From Miscanthus floridulus (taxonomy: Eukaryota > Streptophyta > Magnoliopsida > Poales > Poaceae): a DNA stretch of 64,000 nt. Of this stretch, positions 11,712 through 23,606 are shown piece after piece. Where the stretch lies: the NCBI RefSeq assembly GCF_019320115.1, contig NC_089591.1:17338502-17402501 (forward strand). The letters run 5' to 3'. The notes under the pieces are model-generated. The model was given only the letters and a program-made list of their open reading frames with translations. It ran no database searches and was not told the origin of the DNA. The position numbers and the translations under genes were made by a program. Positions within the stretch are counted from its first letter, which is position 1. Every line of letters starts with the position of its first letter.

Positions 11712-13768
11712 ATGAGATGTCCATTCAATGGATGACATGCATAAATATACTAAAAACAAACTATCCAAGAAACAACCACGAAAAAGTGTTAAGCTGGTAT
11801 GGCAGGTGAGAAAGGTACAACCTACTTCTCTAGGCACGGATGTACTATCATCAAGCAAGAAATGAATGGAGAAGAGTCCTACTCATTGGACTTTAAATCG
11901 ATGAGCCCTTGACGAAGGTAAATCGGTAGTTATCCTCTATAAATTAAAATATACTAAAACTAAAAAAATGTGTATTAATTATGATACATAGAATAATTAG
12001 TTCACCTTTCCATATAACTCTACCTAAATAAATCTTGTTTTTCCTCCATGTTCCATACAAGTATGCTTTGGTTTGGAGTATGGTTCTTGCGCGATCTTAC
12101 TCCATAGGCTTTTTTAATTTAAGCATGGTGCTTAGGTTAATTAGCCTACCTTGATCAAATTAAACATGATGTCTAGTTTGATGATTGTTCCAAAACTACT
12201 AATATATACATGTGTATAATAAATAGAGGAATAAACCTATTAGTAAAATCATATAAAAATATATGCAATAAGCTAATAACCTACCTCAAAGTCATCTTCA
12301 AGCAATCTCGGACCATAGGCCATGAGCTATCTTGGAGGAGGACCCCCGTAGAGGTAACTTGTATCCTTTTCATTTTTGCATTTATTTTCTACATTTATTA
12401 ACCATTAGCATTTAAAAAAATCAGAAATTCAAAAATACCAAAAAATAAAATATGATAAAAACAAAAAATATGAATTCCATTCTCATGTGTTGTAAGAATG
12501 CTTAGTTTCTCCTATGTTAAAATAATGAATAGTTGCTCTGCCTATATTCATCTGTGTCTAGGCTGTAACTTAGTATTCCCTAAGATTTAAGTTTGTTGGC
12601 TAAAAATATCTCATCCTAAAAGTTGAAAACTTGTGGGTTTACAAATGCATGCTCCTTTTCTATGTTGTTGCGAGTTATGATATGGTACAAATAGAATTTA
12701 CTATGACTTTGTTCTAAGAGAAACGTAACATCCGGAGTTTTTTATCATAAAAAAATACTAAAATCCAAAGTTCCTCAATGATTATGAATACCTACCAAAG
12801 CCATATGACATGATGTACATTCAAAACCTTCGTCACATGCTACTTGTTTGAGCATTGAGCTTTGTTAAATTGTTGTGACCCTTGTTAAGATTCTTGTCAT
12901 CCACCAATGATCAAGACACACATACACCCACAAATAAACTATTGACTCTTACATTCAGAGTCACACAAAAACATGTCTTTCCATCCACCAAATAATTAAT
13001 CCATTCATTTTGTCATACATCTCTCTCTCAAAAAATTCATATGCCCAAGAATAGTATGGGCTATGCTAAAAAAAGAAAAAAGAAAAATATCCATGCCAAA
13101 AGGCATAAGAGAAATAAATGCATGCCAAAGAGCATAAAGAAAAGAAAAAGAAATAAATAAAGATAGCCCATACTTTCAAATAAAAGGCATTTATCCAAAA
13201 AAAGAGATTCTTGATTCAAAGGAGTACCAAAAATATTTAGAATTAGGACTTTATAAAAATTCCACACACTTGCATGTCATAATCAAAGTGTATGGCTTGC
13301 ATCTCCTTGAGGTCTGGTTTTTGACTTAACAAAATATGTGATGCAAGTATGCCTCAATTTCTTACCTACCTAAAACTCCACTCAAAAGCCTTTAGTGGTA
13401 GGATGAAAAAGAAGGCAAAATATGAAATGCCTTGGTGAGGTTTCATACACATTGAGTGATCGAGAGAATCATTTGAGGAACTTACATTTATTTTACAAAA
13501 TTCATAAAACCTCCGGATAGATGGTTAATCAAGGAATGAATGATTAGTGATTCTATTATAACCGTTCTATCTTGCAACCACCCAAGAACTTGGAAAAACT
13601 ATACGCCCCACAGGAATCAAGGTAAAGGGTGGGTAAAAATGCCGACTTATTTGAATTATGGAAGAATACTTTGTTATAGTCATGGCACTTGTGAAATATA
13701 TTCGGTATAGTAGCAACTCTTGATCAACAACCAAGTACTTAACTATTTGCTTGGGATGAGCAAAGGTG
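11712..13768 (+). other. Non-coding 3' spacer of D
   Basis: A-rich sequence with no reading frame of substance. The part around 13370-13500 matches the minus-strand 3' spacer of E (about 16640-16490), including CCTACCTAAAACTCCAC. It is therefore an inherited 3' spacer of this lineage. No env-like frame is seen. Confidence 0.65.
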
Positions 13769-13782
13769 AAGCTTGGGGGATT
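13769..13782 (+). other. Polypurine tract of D
   Basis: AAGCTTGGGGGATT abuts the 3' LTR start and is the expected plus-strand priming site. Confidence 0.65.
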
Positions 13783-14983
13783 TGTTGGTAGTCCTTAATG
13801 ATGAATTCTAACCACCAATTACTATCCATAATGGGAGAAATGAACAAAATTTTGACACATATACTTTTACTATTGATATCATTCCACTTGTATTGGAAGA
13901 AATATGTTTTGTAGGACATATATTTGAATACAAGTGGAAAATAAAAAAGGCGCAATTTAGAAAGCGTAATGTAGTAATGCACAAATGAATAAAAGGAGAA
14001 AGCCCAACTACATGCCAAACCTAGGCCAATCACTGACGTGGAGGCAACCCAGGCCTAGCCAGAAGCCCACTAGAGCAAGGTGGTTGCGAGCGGAGCATGC
14101 GAGGGTGCGGCCGTACCTAGGGTGTGGCTCCACCACCCCTAGCCTGTCTTGGCCCCACTTCACTCTGGCGGTTGAATGGCAGCATGTATAGGTGATTTCC
14201 GGTGGTTTCCTAATTTATCAGCGTTGAAACTGACCTCACTCTAGTATAAATATAGGGGTGGAGCTCTCTCACACAAACACCAACATTTGGAGCTACACAC
14301 CTCACTACCACCTCTACTTGTACTCTTTTAGTTTTTAGTAGTATTTTTTGAGCTAAGCAAGAGCTACCTTGGAGAGCTTGGCTCCTTGGAAGAAGAGCAA
14401 CTTTGGTATGAATACTATAAAGAGTTCTTCCATAGCCTTGTTCTCATATCTTCAATATAGTAGTGCATATGAACTAGACTATAGTTTTCATGTTATAATC
14501 TTGACATATGAACTAGCATATAGTTTGTATGTTATGACTTAACATGTTCAACTTTATGCTTAACCATTCATATGACTTGTATGAGTAGAAGTAGACCTAG
14601 GTTGAGTTGGCAATTCATCATTCCTTTAGGTTTGCCCATGTCCTATGCTTGTCAATCCATAGGGTAAGAGTCTGCAGGGATATGGGTAGTTTCTTTGTAC
14701 ACGAGCATGGTGCTCAGGTCCATGGGAACCTTCGGATATGACGATACCCCCCGGTTGAGGGGTAGGCGGTAGGTGGTGATAGCCCTGTCCATCCCTTGTA
14801 ATCCCCCAAATTCGGGTATTGTATAGGAGTTTTAAAGTCTCTCACACTTGCTAGCAAACCAGTGCTCGGAGATCTCCCCGTCCATCTCACACTTAGTTCT
14901 AACTCTAATCATCTAATTTTTATGATCATCAACTATTCTTTCCATGACTATATTTGACCTTGCTTGCTGCACTTAGGAATATT
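13783..14983 (+). repeat. 3' LTR of D, cut by element E
   Basis: Starts TGTTGGTAGTCC and aligns with 8299-9487. It contains the same TATAAATA at 14245-14252 and the CCCGGTTGAGGGGTA block near 14750. The last 300 or so bases of the LTR are missing at the junction with E. Confidence 0.8.
14245..14252 (+). promoter_or_regulatory. TATA box in the D 3' LTR
   Basis: TATAAATA, the counterpart of 8747-8754. Confidence 0.5.
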
Positions 14984-16255
14984 TGTTGGTATTTATTAAC
15001 GCACATAGAAAAATTTGCAAGCGCATGGATACTGATGTAGCTTTCATCCAGGAGTATTCAAGAGTATCAATTTCCACGAGGAACGCAAAAGTGTACTAGC
15101 AAGAATTAAAGTCATCTAAAGGTAAAGATAGAAAAGTGTTTTTGTGGGTAGAGAGCGGTTTTCTAGGCTTAAACTAGATAACTAATGATCAAGCTTACTA
15201 TACTTTACTTACTTTGGAGCAACAGTACCTTTCCAACTCTCGAAGGAGGTGAGAAAAAAGTAGTTGGGGAAAGGCTGCCTAAGCTCTACAAAACACCAAT
15301 CCGCATGTGGTGGATTACAACGGTCTGATAGAGCTGTCACCTCTAGGGCTACCACAACTAACCATGAGATTGGGCGCAAACTCAGGTAAATACTACTCTA
15401 ATCTAGATCTTAAGACTAGAGCACTCAATGCAAGCGGAGTTCCCATAAATAAAACATAGTAAGGACTGAATTTAATTAAATAGAGAACTTAGAAATACCA
15501 ATAGAAGAACCTGGATGTAACTCAAAGATGAATAAGATCCATAGAGGTAGAAAGTCGAGAAGAATCTGATAGATCCGGCTTCTCCTCAGATCTCTCTCCT
15601 ATCCTCTCTCCCTATTTTCTACAATTCAACTAGATGAGAAACATCTAGAGGGACACTACTACAATTAGGGTATGAAATAATGAAGCTCTGAAGCATAGGG
15701 TGTGTAGATGTGTGCCTCCTAGAGGGGGTCTAGGTGTTGTTATATTGGCCAAGGTGGAGTAGGGGGCAAGGAATCGAGGTGGAGTAGGGGGCAAGGAATC
15801 ACCACATCATCAATCCACGTCAAATCCCTCGATCACCGTTGGATAAACTGATCTCAAACTGCCTTAAAATCAAGGGTCTAGATCTTCAGAAGGCGTACGA
15901 GGCGGCGGAGGTCGAGGGGCCTTCGTAATGGGCCAGCCGGCCTCACCCCTTGGCCGACCGTCCTACTACTATGGTAGGTGGGCCTCCTATTCGAGTGGTA
16001 GGACCTAGGCTCCGTCTTGAGTCAACTTTTGTAGGTTTCGCGAGTTGAATCACTTAATGATGTTAGTTTGCCTATTTAGAGTGTATGACAGTGGTCTCGG
16101 GAGCTGTTTTCTGGAGAAATCTTCCTGCATCCAAATATTCACCAAAACATATTGAATTCATTAGTTTAAAACCCTATACCTATATTTGGTGATGGAATTA
16201 AGTGTGTATGTAGGATATATTAATAGTTTATAATTGACATTAACAACCGTCAACA
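14984..16255 (-). repeat. 3' LTR of E
   Basis: On the minus strand it starts TGTTGACGG at 16255 and ends in ACCAACA at 14984. A polypurine tract lies immediately outside (16256-16274). The flanking ATATT (14979-14983) would be one target-site copy. The 5' LTR is outside the window, so the boundaries come from the TG...CA ends and the PPT only. The GC content rises around 15890-15990. Confidence 0.7.
15752..15800. repeat. Tandem duplication of about 25 bp in the E LTR
   Basis: Two adjacent copies of a unit beginning AGGTGGAGTAGGGGGCAAGG lie at 15752-15776 and 15777-15800. Confidence 0.85.
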
Positions 16256-16274
16256 AGTTCCCCCACACTTGTTC
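16256..16274 (-). other. Polypurine tract of E
   Basis: On the minus strand, AAGTGTGGGGGAACT directly precedes the LTR start. Confidence 0.65.
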
Positions 16275-17390
16275 TTTGCTTGTCCTCGAGTAAAGGTTAG
16301 AATAAACATAAACATAGCTTTTCATGATATAGGACTAGCATATGGATTATTCCAAAACATTCCTTGTACCTACAGGATATGTGGAGTGGCTAACATATCT
16401 CCTTGAGCAGTTGAAAAGTGGAACAACTCTCAAAGCAAAGAAATTGTTCCAAATTCTCATCTTAGTAACTTGGAGTTTTTAAAATTTTCACAAGAAAGGC
16501 GTAGTTCACTTTATACTCCTCAAATGGCACTCTCAAATCACTTAATGGTGCATGATTCCTTACCAAGCATAGCACTGTGTTGCCTTCTTTTGTGTCATCC
16601 TACTTCTAAAAAGCTTATGTGGAGTTTTAGGTAGGGATAAAATATGTAGCATACTTACCTTGCATACATTGTAAAGTCAAATCCTAGATCCAAGGAGGAA
16701 AATATCATACTATTAGATCAAGATGTGCATGCGTGTGGAATATTTGGTGGCTAACCTAATTCTACTATACTCCTTAGAAACATATCTCTCTCTTGAAACT
16801 TGGAAATATTTTTGCAATAGACCAAGGGCTATTTTTGTTTTCTTCTTTTTTCTCTCTTTTTTTCAGGCAGGCATCTAAGTACCCATTATTTTCAATATCT
16901 TGGACACTTTTGTGTCCATTTTTTCTTTCTCTCTTTTTTTCTTTTGCATAGCCCATGTCTCATTCTTCAACAAAACTTTTCAACAGAATATTCACAAAGA
17001 ACTTGGAGCATTTATTTGGTGGAATCCTAACAAACATATTTTTGCGTTCACCCCTAATGTAGGAGTAAAACATTTTGAGGTGGATGAAAAACATGTTTTT
17101 GCATACTTCTAGTGTGGAAGTAGCACATATATGTGATGTGTACATGATCTTGATCTTGGGAGCATGATAAATCTCTCAGCAAGGGTCAACAAGACTTGAC
17201 AAAACTCAATACAAAGCAAGTAGCTTATGTGGAAGGTTTGTATCCTACAAGTTTGTATATAGCTCTGGTAGGAATTTATCACCATTGAGGAGTATGTGAC
17301 ACTATGGTTTTATAATATTTTATCAAAAACAAATTTTCCAAGTACTTTGATTCGAACCGGAAGGATTTCTAAGCTAGAACTATATCATAT
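16275..17390 (-). other. 3' spacer of E, first part
   Basis: Non-coding sequence between the integrase gene and the 3' LTR. Part of it matches the spacer of D in reverse orientation. Pyrimidine runs occur around 16830-16950. It is interrupted at 17391 by B and resumes at 42038. Confidence 0.65.
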
Positions 17391-18567
17391 TGTCGACACG
17401 GAATTTTGTCTCATGCCGAGGACACACGAGCAAGCCGGAAGGGTCTGCTCGATGGAGCTAAGGATCCACCTAGCTTCAGTGTAGGGATGGTCGATCCTGC
17501 ACACTCCTTCCGAGACATGCCAGTCAATTTGACCCTACAATTGACAAGGAGAGAAAGTTTATCAGTAATTAAGGGCGGAACGTGCCGGTGTTGCTAGACA
17601 GTCCCGAATGTGTGGCTCTGAGAGCCAATATGAAAGGAGATCGACTAAATAGTTGATTCTGGCATATTCATAAGAATAAATCGATTAAAGCTCATGGGAA
17701 CATGTAAGAAGAACTAGTTATCATTCTAGATGAATATCATTGTTTAGACAGATATTAGTCATTGGCAAAAGGATATCAACAGTAATTAATTCATGCTAAG
17801 CCAATGACTGCAAGTAACCAAACTCCTTTTATGAAAGAAACAGTTCATCATCATTCAACCATTTAATAGAAATAAATCTAATAAACATATTAGATCTCAT
17901 CTATCGCTCTAACCAGTGGGGCATGAGGAAGAATCATGCAGGCCGTAAAAACAACAATAGACTCGACGACCCTAACTTATTACTGATATCAGTGGGGCAT
18001 GAGGTAGAATCATGCAGGCCATAATACAATAATAAGATCATGGGGCAAACACATCTTTCAACCAATTACTACTTCAATGATCTTGTGATGTGAACTGTTC
18101 GTGAAAGCGCTCGATATCAGCTAAACAGCCGATTCAGACATAGCGCACAGTTAAGGTCATGCCCTCTTAGGAACATATCTACCAAATAACAATCCCCACT
18201 CCATGGTGCTAATAGTGGGGTGTGAGGCAGAATCACACAGGCCATGAAACAGTTTTCGCTAGCCAATAGATCTACTCAAAATCAGACACGTCTTAACCGC
18301 ACGCTATGTATGATCAAGATTGATATAAAACAACCGATAAAACATAACTCATCGTTTAAAGTGCAGATTAGATTAAATTTTAGATCAACAAACAATGGGT
18401 TTAAAAGGATATAAGGCCAATCTAGATCAATCCCAATCGAGTGAAGTGATATTGCTATAATTAAATAAACAATGGAAGCAATAAGCAATATCGGTAACTT
18501 AATGAATCTATCCGAAGGAATGCCACCCTTAGATAGAGTCAATAACTTGACCTTGATCTAGTTCAAG

Positions 18568-18746
18568 CAGTGGAGGTCTACCGGATCGATGCAGCCATAC
18601 TTGAACTAGATAAGAGTCAATAACTAACTCATACCAGAGTCACAGTGGAGGTCAATCGGATCGATGTAGCCGTACGAATAGAGGTATAAGCCATGACGGT
18701 ACTTATAGACAAGCAGTGGAGGTCGACCAGATCGATGTAGCCATAC
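18568..18746. repeat. Three spaced copies of a 33 bp unit in the B 3' LTR
   Basis: Units built on CAGTGGAGGTC and GGATCGATG lie at 18568-18600, 18643-18675 and 18714-18746, at 71-75 base spacing. The 5' LTR keeps the same three (28213-28245, 28288-28321, 28370-28392). They sit 120-300 bases downstream of the TATA box in the direction of transcription. Confidence 0.85.
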
Positions 18747-18862
18747 TTGCTAAAGAACTCGTGAGATCTACTCTACTCCTACTCCTAAGGGGTGGCTGGA
18801 GCCAAAAAAAGTAAATAACTGGTATTTGATTGATTGTGTCTTTTACAATAGTCGTACTTTGA

Positions 18863-18870
18863 TATTTATA
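18863..18870 (-). promoter_or_regulatory. TATA box in the B 3' LTR
   Basis: Minus-strand TATAAATA in the context GGGTATAAATATC. Conserved in the 5' LTR at 41726-41733. Confidence 0.6.
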
Positions 18871-19175
18871 CCCGGGACCTGCGCACGACTCCTGTCTAAG
18901 CACGACTCATCACAATTTTGACCCTAGAGAAAACATTCCTAATTTAAGATAACTTGGACTCTAATCTTTCCCTTTTTTGTAGAGGCCAATATGTCTCGTC
19001 CTAGAGCCAATCATAGCCTTTGTCATTATCTACTGGTGCTATCTAAAGAAAGTCGATTCCAGTTTTGCATTCGAATCAGCTGATTCTGATTTGCATGCAA
19101 TTGATCCCTTGATGACATGATCTTAGGAGTTTTTGAGTCCCTATGACTCTTCTTCCAAATTCTGGTGTAAACACA

Positions 19176-19190
19176 TGCCCCCCAATTTTG
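19176..19190 (-). other. Polypurine tract of B
   Basis: Minus-strand AAAATTGGGGGGCA ends directly at the LTR start (19175). Confidence 0.75.
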
Positions 19191-20088
19191 GAATAAAAGT
19201 AATTTTATTCCAAAATTATCATGTCTGTGCCCCCGATAGGTCCATAGTCACAAGTAAAGAATCTTCATCTGGGGTCCACTATTTTTCACTGTCTATGTCA
19301 GGTCATGAGCCCATGCTTCAAAACTTTTACGAGAGCATCATTGCTTCATGGGCACTTGGATTCATCCTTCCAAGTTGGCTATAAAATGTCTATCCGACCC
19401 TAGTGAGAGCAACTTAACAATTCAGCCATGTTTCTCTTCTATCTGCTTCCTCGAGTGCTCCTGACTCTGCTAGACCCTCCATGGTCTATCCTTTTGCTAT
19501 GAAGATCTTGAGCGGTTAGAAGAATTCTTGTGTATAGGGTGATTGTGTCGCTCATTCTAGTGCCTCGTTGAGCAAGAAGACAAGCTATTGCGGTTAGAAG
19601 AATTCTTGTGATATCACCTGAGTCTTCTTTCCATGCTCACAAAGTTGTTCTAGTGTTTGCGAGGGCTAAAATGTATGGACACCTTTCCCTTGTTTGCTCC
19701 TCCAAACGCCCACTAGGAAAGCCATAGGCTTTTTCCCATAGTCCCTCAATTTACTAAGAAATTGGCTAAGCATATGTTAGGCGGGCGACCTTTCCTCTTC
19801 CCTAGCACAATTTTATCAACGAGCCGATGTTGATCCAGTTCACGATGACCTTCGACCTTGTGGGGACCCAAACTCCCTTCAATCCAAAGAAGCCTTGATC
19901 AGTTGATCTCTTGTTAATGTAAATCCTTTGTATCCATCCCACGATATTTTGTAATTTGGGGAAGCAATAAGTTTGAGTCTGTTATCTCTTCATTATCCGT
20001 CCCCTAAATTCCTGGAGTGCCGATTCGCTTCCATTTCTGATTCCAATTTCACACCCCTAGTGAAATCTATCTTCTCGCCTTCCTGGGC
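19191..20088 (-). other. Non-coding 3' region of B, upstream of the antisense ORF
   Basis: No retroelement domain on either strand. On the plus strand this is the upstream region of the antisense ORF that begins at 20189. Confidence 0.55.
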
Positions 20089-20096
20089 TATATATA
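20089..20096 (+). promoter_or_regulatory. Candidate TATA box of the antisense ORF in B
   Basis: TATATATA in the context GGGCTATATATACGGG, 93 bases upstream of the plus-strand start codon at 20189. It is on the opposite strand from the genes of B, so it could drive independent transcription. No transcript data are available here. Confidence 0.5.
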
Positions 20097-20188
20097 CGGG
20101 CCACAGCCGTGGATCAAAACAACCCGCTTCGTCTCAAACCTTCTGCACCCTTAGTATAGTTCATGTTTTTTCTTGTAGGTTCAAGATC

Positions 20189-20937
20189 ATGGAGAATAGC
20201 AAGAGGTCTGCTGAGGAGGCCCTCAATAGATCTGTATCATCACGCCAGTGCCTTCATCACCAAGAGGGTGCAACTTAGGCTGCTCCCATTGTTTTGGAGC
20301 AAAGGGTTGACTCTATTCAGCCTTTGGGGTCACCTTCAGCACCAATTCGCCACCATCTCCCCTACTACCCAAGGAGGCAGATCAGAAATGATGATCTGCT
20401 TAACTCCATTGATCAGACTGATCAAAACCTAGCCAGCTGCCTCTCCCTTGTAGAATCAGCTTTGGCCATGATTCAAGGCCGACCATCTCTTGAGCGTAGC
20501 CCGGTGGGGGAAAGGTTGGCTAGAGTTAAAGCCAGAATCGTGGGTGAGACACCTACCACAATTTTTTGTCTTCTTCATAATTTTGCTTTCAAGATTTCTG
20601 ATCATTCTTTCCTTAAATCTTTTTAGATCTAACTACTTAGTTGGAAAGCCTTCGATTAGTTGTGGATCACTCGGTGGGATTTGTCAATGCTAGGGGCGCC
20701 GTTCCGATGGTTCGCTTTCATGACATCTTGAACCGTGTCAGGGAGATCGCTCTTCATGGTGTTTGTCATGGTGCGGCCATGGCGTTGGCTGCTGCATAAG
20801 CCTGTTCTGGCCACAATCTTCATCTTCTTCCCCACGGTTTTCCAGATGCAATGCACCCTGGGGAGCATGAGCATTTGGTTGAGGATTTTTCTAGCGTCGC
20901 CAGCTCTGTAGCCTTCAACACCCTGACCGACGATATA
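20189..20937 (+). pseudogene. Antisense ORF in the 3' region of B (Grande gene23-like), broken
   Basis: This lies opposite to gag-pol, between integrase and the 3' LTR. A plus-strand frame starts with MENSKRSAEEALNRSV. It meets TAG at 20276-20278 and continues in the same frame through PYYPRRQIRNDDLLNSID and LVESALAMIQGRPSLE to about 20540. A second open stretch (20641-20937, exactly 99 codons) contains VGFVNARGAVPMVRFHD and GEHEHLVEDFSSVASS with one TAA at 20797-20799. A donor GTGGGT at 20540, an acceptor AG at 20639-20640 and a donor GTAAGC at 20938 give phase-0 exons. Tat-lineage elements such as maize Grande are known to carry an antisense ORF of unknown function at this place. Identity with that gene is from position and character, not from alignment. 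Further 3' exons are possible near 21073. Confidence 0.62.
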
Positions 20938-21178
20938 GTAAGCAAAGTGTTTTCCAGATAGTAGCTTGTAATAGGTGATATTTAGCAAACAATTTCTTCG
21001 TCTTAAGTGATTTTTCCTTTGTTTCGTACTTCATACACATCACTTCATCCATGTTTGCTTTGCTTCTATAGGTGATACGCATCGTACCGACTTTTACCAC
21101 TTCAGGCTTATTTTTTGCACTATAGGCGATACCTTTCTGATATCGGCTATCAGAGCTGACGACTGAACAAGCTGGTTA
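20938..21178. other. Gap between the antisense ORF and integrase of B
   Basis: An AT-rich stretch with a possible splice acceptor (TTCTATAG, near 21072) for the antisense ORF. Nothing else is seen. Confidence 0.4.
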
Positions 21179-22629
21179 TTAAGTATTAATCCAAACACTA
21201 GGGTAATATTTCTTTAGATATTTCCCATTGATTGCTCGGCCAAATTCTTCCTCTCCCCTTAGTGTTTCCAAAATATAAGCATTATCAGGCGCACAACGTT
21301 TGATCCGATAAGGTCCTTCCCAGTTAGGTGACCATTTGCCGAATTTACTGTCCTTTGACCCGATTGGCAATTTCACTTTTCAGACTAAGTCTCCTTTAGA
21401 GAATTGCTTAATCTTGACCTTTTTATTGTAATATTTTGCAACCCTCAGTTTGTTGTCTTCGATATTTTCAAGAGCACGCAGCCGAAGGCAACTTAAGTCC
21501 TCCAAATTGTCTATCATAAGATTCTTGTAGACTTCGTCTGACAAATCATTCTGTAGTGTAACATGTCTCGATCTAGTCCGAAGTTTCTAAGGAAGAACTT
21601 ATTATGGCCATACACAAGTTCGTAAGGTGACATTTTAATTGATCCATGACAGGCCATTCTATATGCCCACAGTGCCTCATTTAGCATCGAATGCCACTTC
21701 CTTGGTTGTTCCTTGATCTTTTTCTTGATCAACCTGATCATAATCTGGTTGGACGCCTCTGCTTGGCCATTAGCCTGAGCATAGTAAGGAGAGGAATTTA
21801 GTAGCTTGATTCCTTTACTAGCAGCAAAATCCCCAAACTCTTCTGATGTGAACATTGTCCCTTGATCGGTAGTCATAGTTTGAGGAATCCCAAAACGACA
21901 CATAATGTGCTCCCTAACAAAATCAATCATGTTCTTTGAGGTTACCATCTTCAAAGGAATTGCCTCAACCCATTTAGTGAAATAATCTGTTGCTACCAAT
22001 ATGAACTTATGTCCTTTGCTTGAAGGCAGAAAAATCTAGCCAATTAAATCAATTCCCCAACATCGAAATGGCCATGGCTTGATTATTGGATTCATGGCTG
22101 ATGCATGCGATCTCTAGATATTACCAAAATGTTGATAGTCCTGGCACTCCTTATAATATTCAAAACAATCTTCCAATATCATTGGCCAAAAATATCTAGT
22201 TCTATGAATGATCCACTTCATCTTATAAGCCGATTGATGAGCCCCACATATCTCTTCATGCACCTCACCCATCAACACCTTAGCTTCTTCTTGGTTTAAA
22301 CATTTGAGCAACACCCCATCGATTATTTTATAATATAATTGATCATCTAACAAAACATACTTAGCTAATTTATACCTTAGCTTTCTGATAACTTTCTGAG
22401 ACGGATCTCTAAGGTAATCGGCTATTTCAACCCTCCAATCATTAGTTGAGGCTTCACTACTCAAGACTTCTTGAAACATTTGATATCCTAATGCACTTTG
22501 AGCTAGATGATTAGCCTCTTGGTTTTGTGCTCTCAGAATATGTTGGAACGAGATATGAAGAAACTCCTTGAGCAACTTTTGGCACTTATCATAGTATCCT
22601 TTCAAAGTCTCTTCTTTACACTCATATAG
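21179..22629 (-). pseudogene. Integrase of B, interrupted
   Basis: The integrase joins retrotransposon DNA to the genome. On the minus strand the order is: an HHCC-type zinc region (GEVHEEICGAHQ and CFEYYKECQDYQHFG, about 22250-22120), the catalytic core (22060-21514) and the C-terminal region with WSPNWEGPYRIKRC (21376-21179). In the zinc region the second Cys of the CxxC pair is Tyr. The core keeps all three acidic residues: Asp in VATDYFTKWVEA, Asp in TTDQGTMFTSEEF, and Glu in QANGQAEASNQI. Stops separate the pieces near 22113, in the RCWGIDLIG segment, and at 21514. A frame change precedes the C-terminal part. The extra N-terminal portion (about 22629-22330) is the usual linker between the second RNase H and integrase. 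Confidence 0.85.
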
Positions 22630-22885
22630 ACTGATCAACTGATTAATAATTAACTATGAATCTCCAAATACTTCAATTGCTTCATCCTTTACTTCATGAA
22701 GAAGTTGAAGTCCCTTTAGAACAGCTTCATACTCCTCTTGATTGTTAGTAATCATTGGTTTAGTTGGAAGAGCAAACTCAAAACTTGCCCCCTGAGGTGA
22801 AATAATAACAATACCAATGCCACCACCTTGCTTTCATGATGATCCATCAAAGAATAACGTCCAAGGCATCGGCTCTACATAACCA
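22630..22885 (-). pseudogene. Second (archaeal-like) RNase H of B
   Basis: A second RNase H between the RT-linked one and integrase is characteristic of the Tat lineage. The motifs run FFDGSS (catalytic Asp), EEYEAVLKGLQLLHE (catalytic Glu) and EVFGDS (catalytic Asp), so the catalytic set is visible. One stop follows DGSS and one follows GDS. Both could be single-base changes of the usual Cys and Gln codons. Confidence 0.78.
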
Positions 22886-23606
22886 ATGCTTGGCTTATGA
22901 TGCTGGGTGACAAAATCGGCCATTATTTGTCCCTTGACTGCTTTAGCCGATTCATACTTCAAATCAAATTCTGATAACGCAAGAAGCCACTTTCCCACTC
23001 TTCCATTCAGTATTGGCATTGATAACATGTGCTTAACCACATCGGCCTTGGAAACAACTATACACTCAACCGATAACAATTAGTGTCGCAACTTAGTGCA
23101 AGAGAAATATAAGCACAAGCATAACTTCTCGGTGGGAGAATATCTTGTCTCTAGATCCAGTAGTCTTCTACTCAGATAGAAAACAACTCTCTCTTTTCCT
23201 TCAAATTCTTGCATCAAGGCCAATCCAATTGTCTTCTTATCAGTCGATATGTATAACTTAAAAGACTTACCTTACTGAGGAGGGACCAGCATAGGTGGAC
23301 GCTTCATGTATTCTTTTATCTCTTCAAACGCTTTCTGTTGTATGTCACCCCACTTGAATTCTTGATCATTCTTCAACTTCAACAAGGGAGAAAATGGCAT
23401 GATCCTTTTCGACAAATTTGAAATGAATCTTCTGATGAAATTGATCTTACCAAGCAGAGATTGCAACTCTGTTTTGGTAGTTGGGGGAACTGCCTCATCA
23501 ATTGCTTTTACGCTTTTCTACCCAACTTTGATTTCTCTCTCGTGGACCATGAATCCCAAGAATTGTCTAGCTGATACTCCAAAAGCACATTTATTAGGAT
23601 TCATCT
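22886..23606 (-). pseudogene. RT connection and RNase H domain of B
   Basis: Continues the reverse transcriptase after a frame change at the end of the palm domain. Visible parts are NPNKCAFGVSARQFLGF, TELQSLLGKINFIRRFI (connection), then the RNase H with LALMQEFEGKERVVFYLSRR and SKADVVKHMLSMPILNGRVG. Several in-frame stops are present (near 23560, 23277 and 23080). The domain degrades the RNA strand of the RNA:DNA hybrid during reverse transcription. Confidence 0.8.

Larger units (their letters stand above)
8299..14983 (+). mobile_element. D: gag-protease-only Athila-like gypsy retrotransposon
   Basis: Two similar LTRs starting TGTTGGT flank a 4 kb internal region. In order it has a primer site, a decayed gag, a decayed protease, a non-coding 3' spacer and a G-rich polypurine tract. 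No RT, RNase H or integrase motif occurs between 11712 and 13782, so D is non-autonomous. The 3' LTR stops at 14983, where E begins. The equivalent position in the 5' LTR (9487) is followed by about 300 more LTR bases, so E probably inserted into this LTR. The left flank joins F at 8298. Confidence 0.78.
17391..19175 (-). repeat. 3' LTR of B
   Basis: Aligned along its length with the interrupted 5' LTR. The differences are numerous and mostly C/T and G/A, visibly more than between the two LTRs of C. It contains two sets of internal short repeats: a unit around AGTGGGGCATGAGG with AGAATCATGCAGGCC (near 17920, 17990 and 18215), and the GTGGAGGTC unit annotated separately. Confidence 0.88.

Noticed and set aside
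14984..14995. Treating the TGTTGGTA at 14984 as a third LTR start of D
   Set aside because: The following sequence is unrelated to the D LTR and is explained by the minus-strand LTR of E, which ends there and has its PPT at 16256.
20656..20988. A 110-codon minus-strand frame downstream of integrase in B
   Set aside because: It is the complement of the second antisense exon (20641-20937), which reads as better protein on the plus strand.
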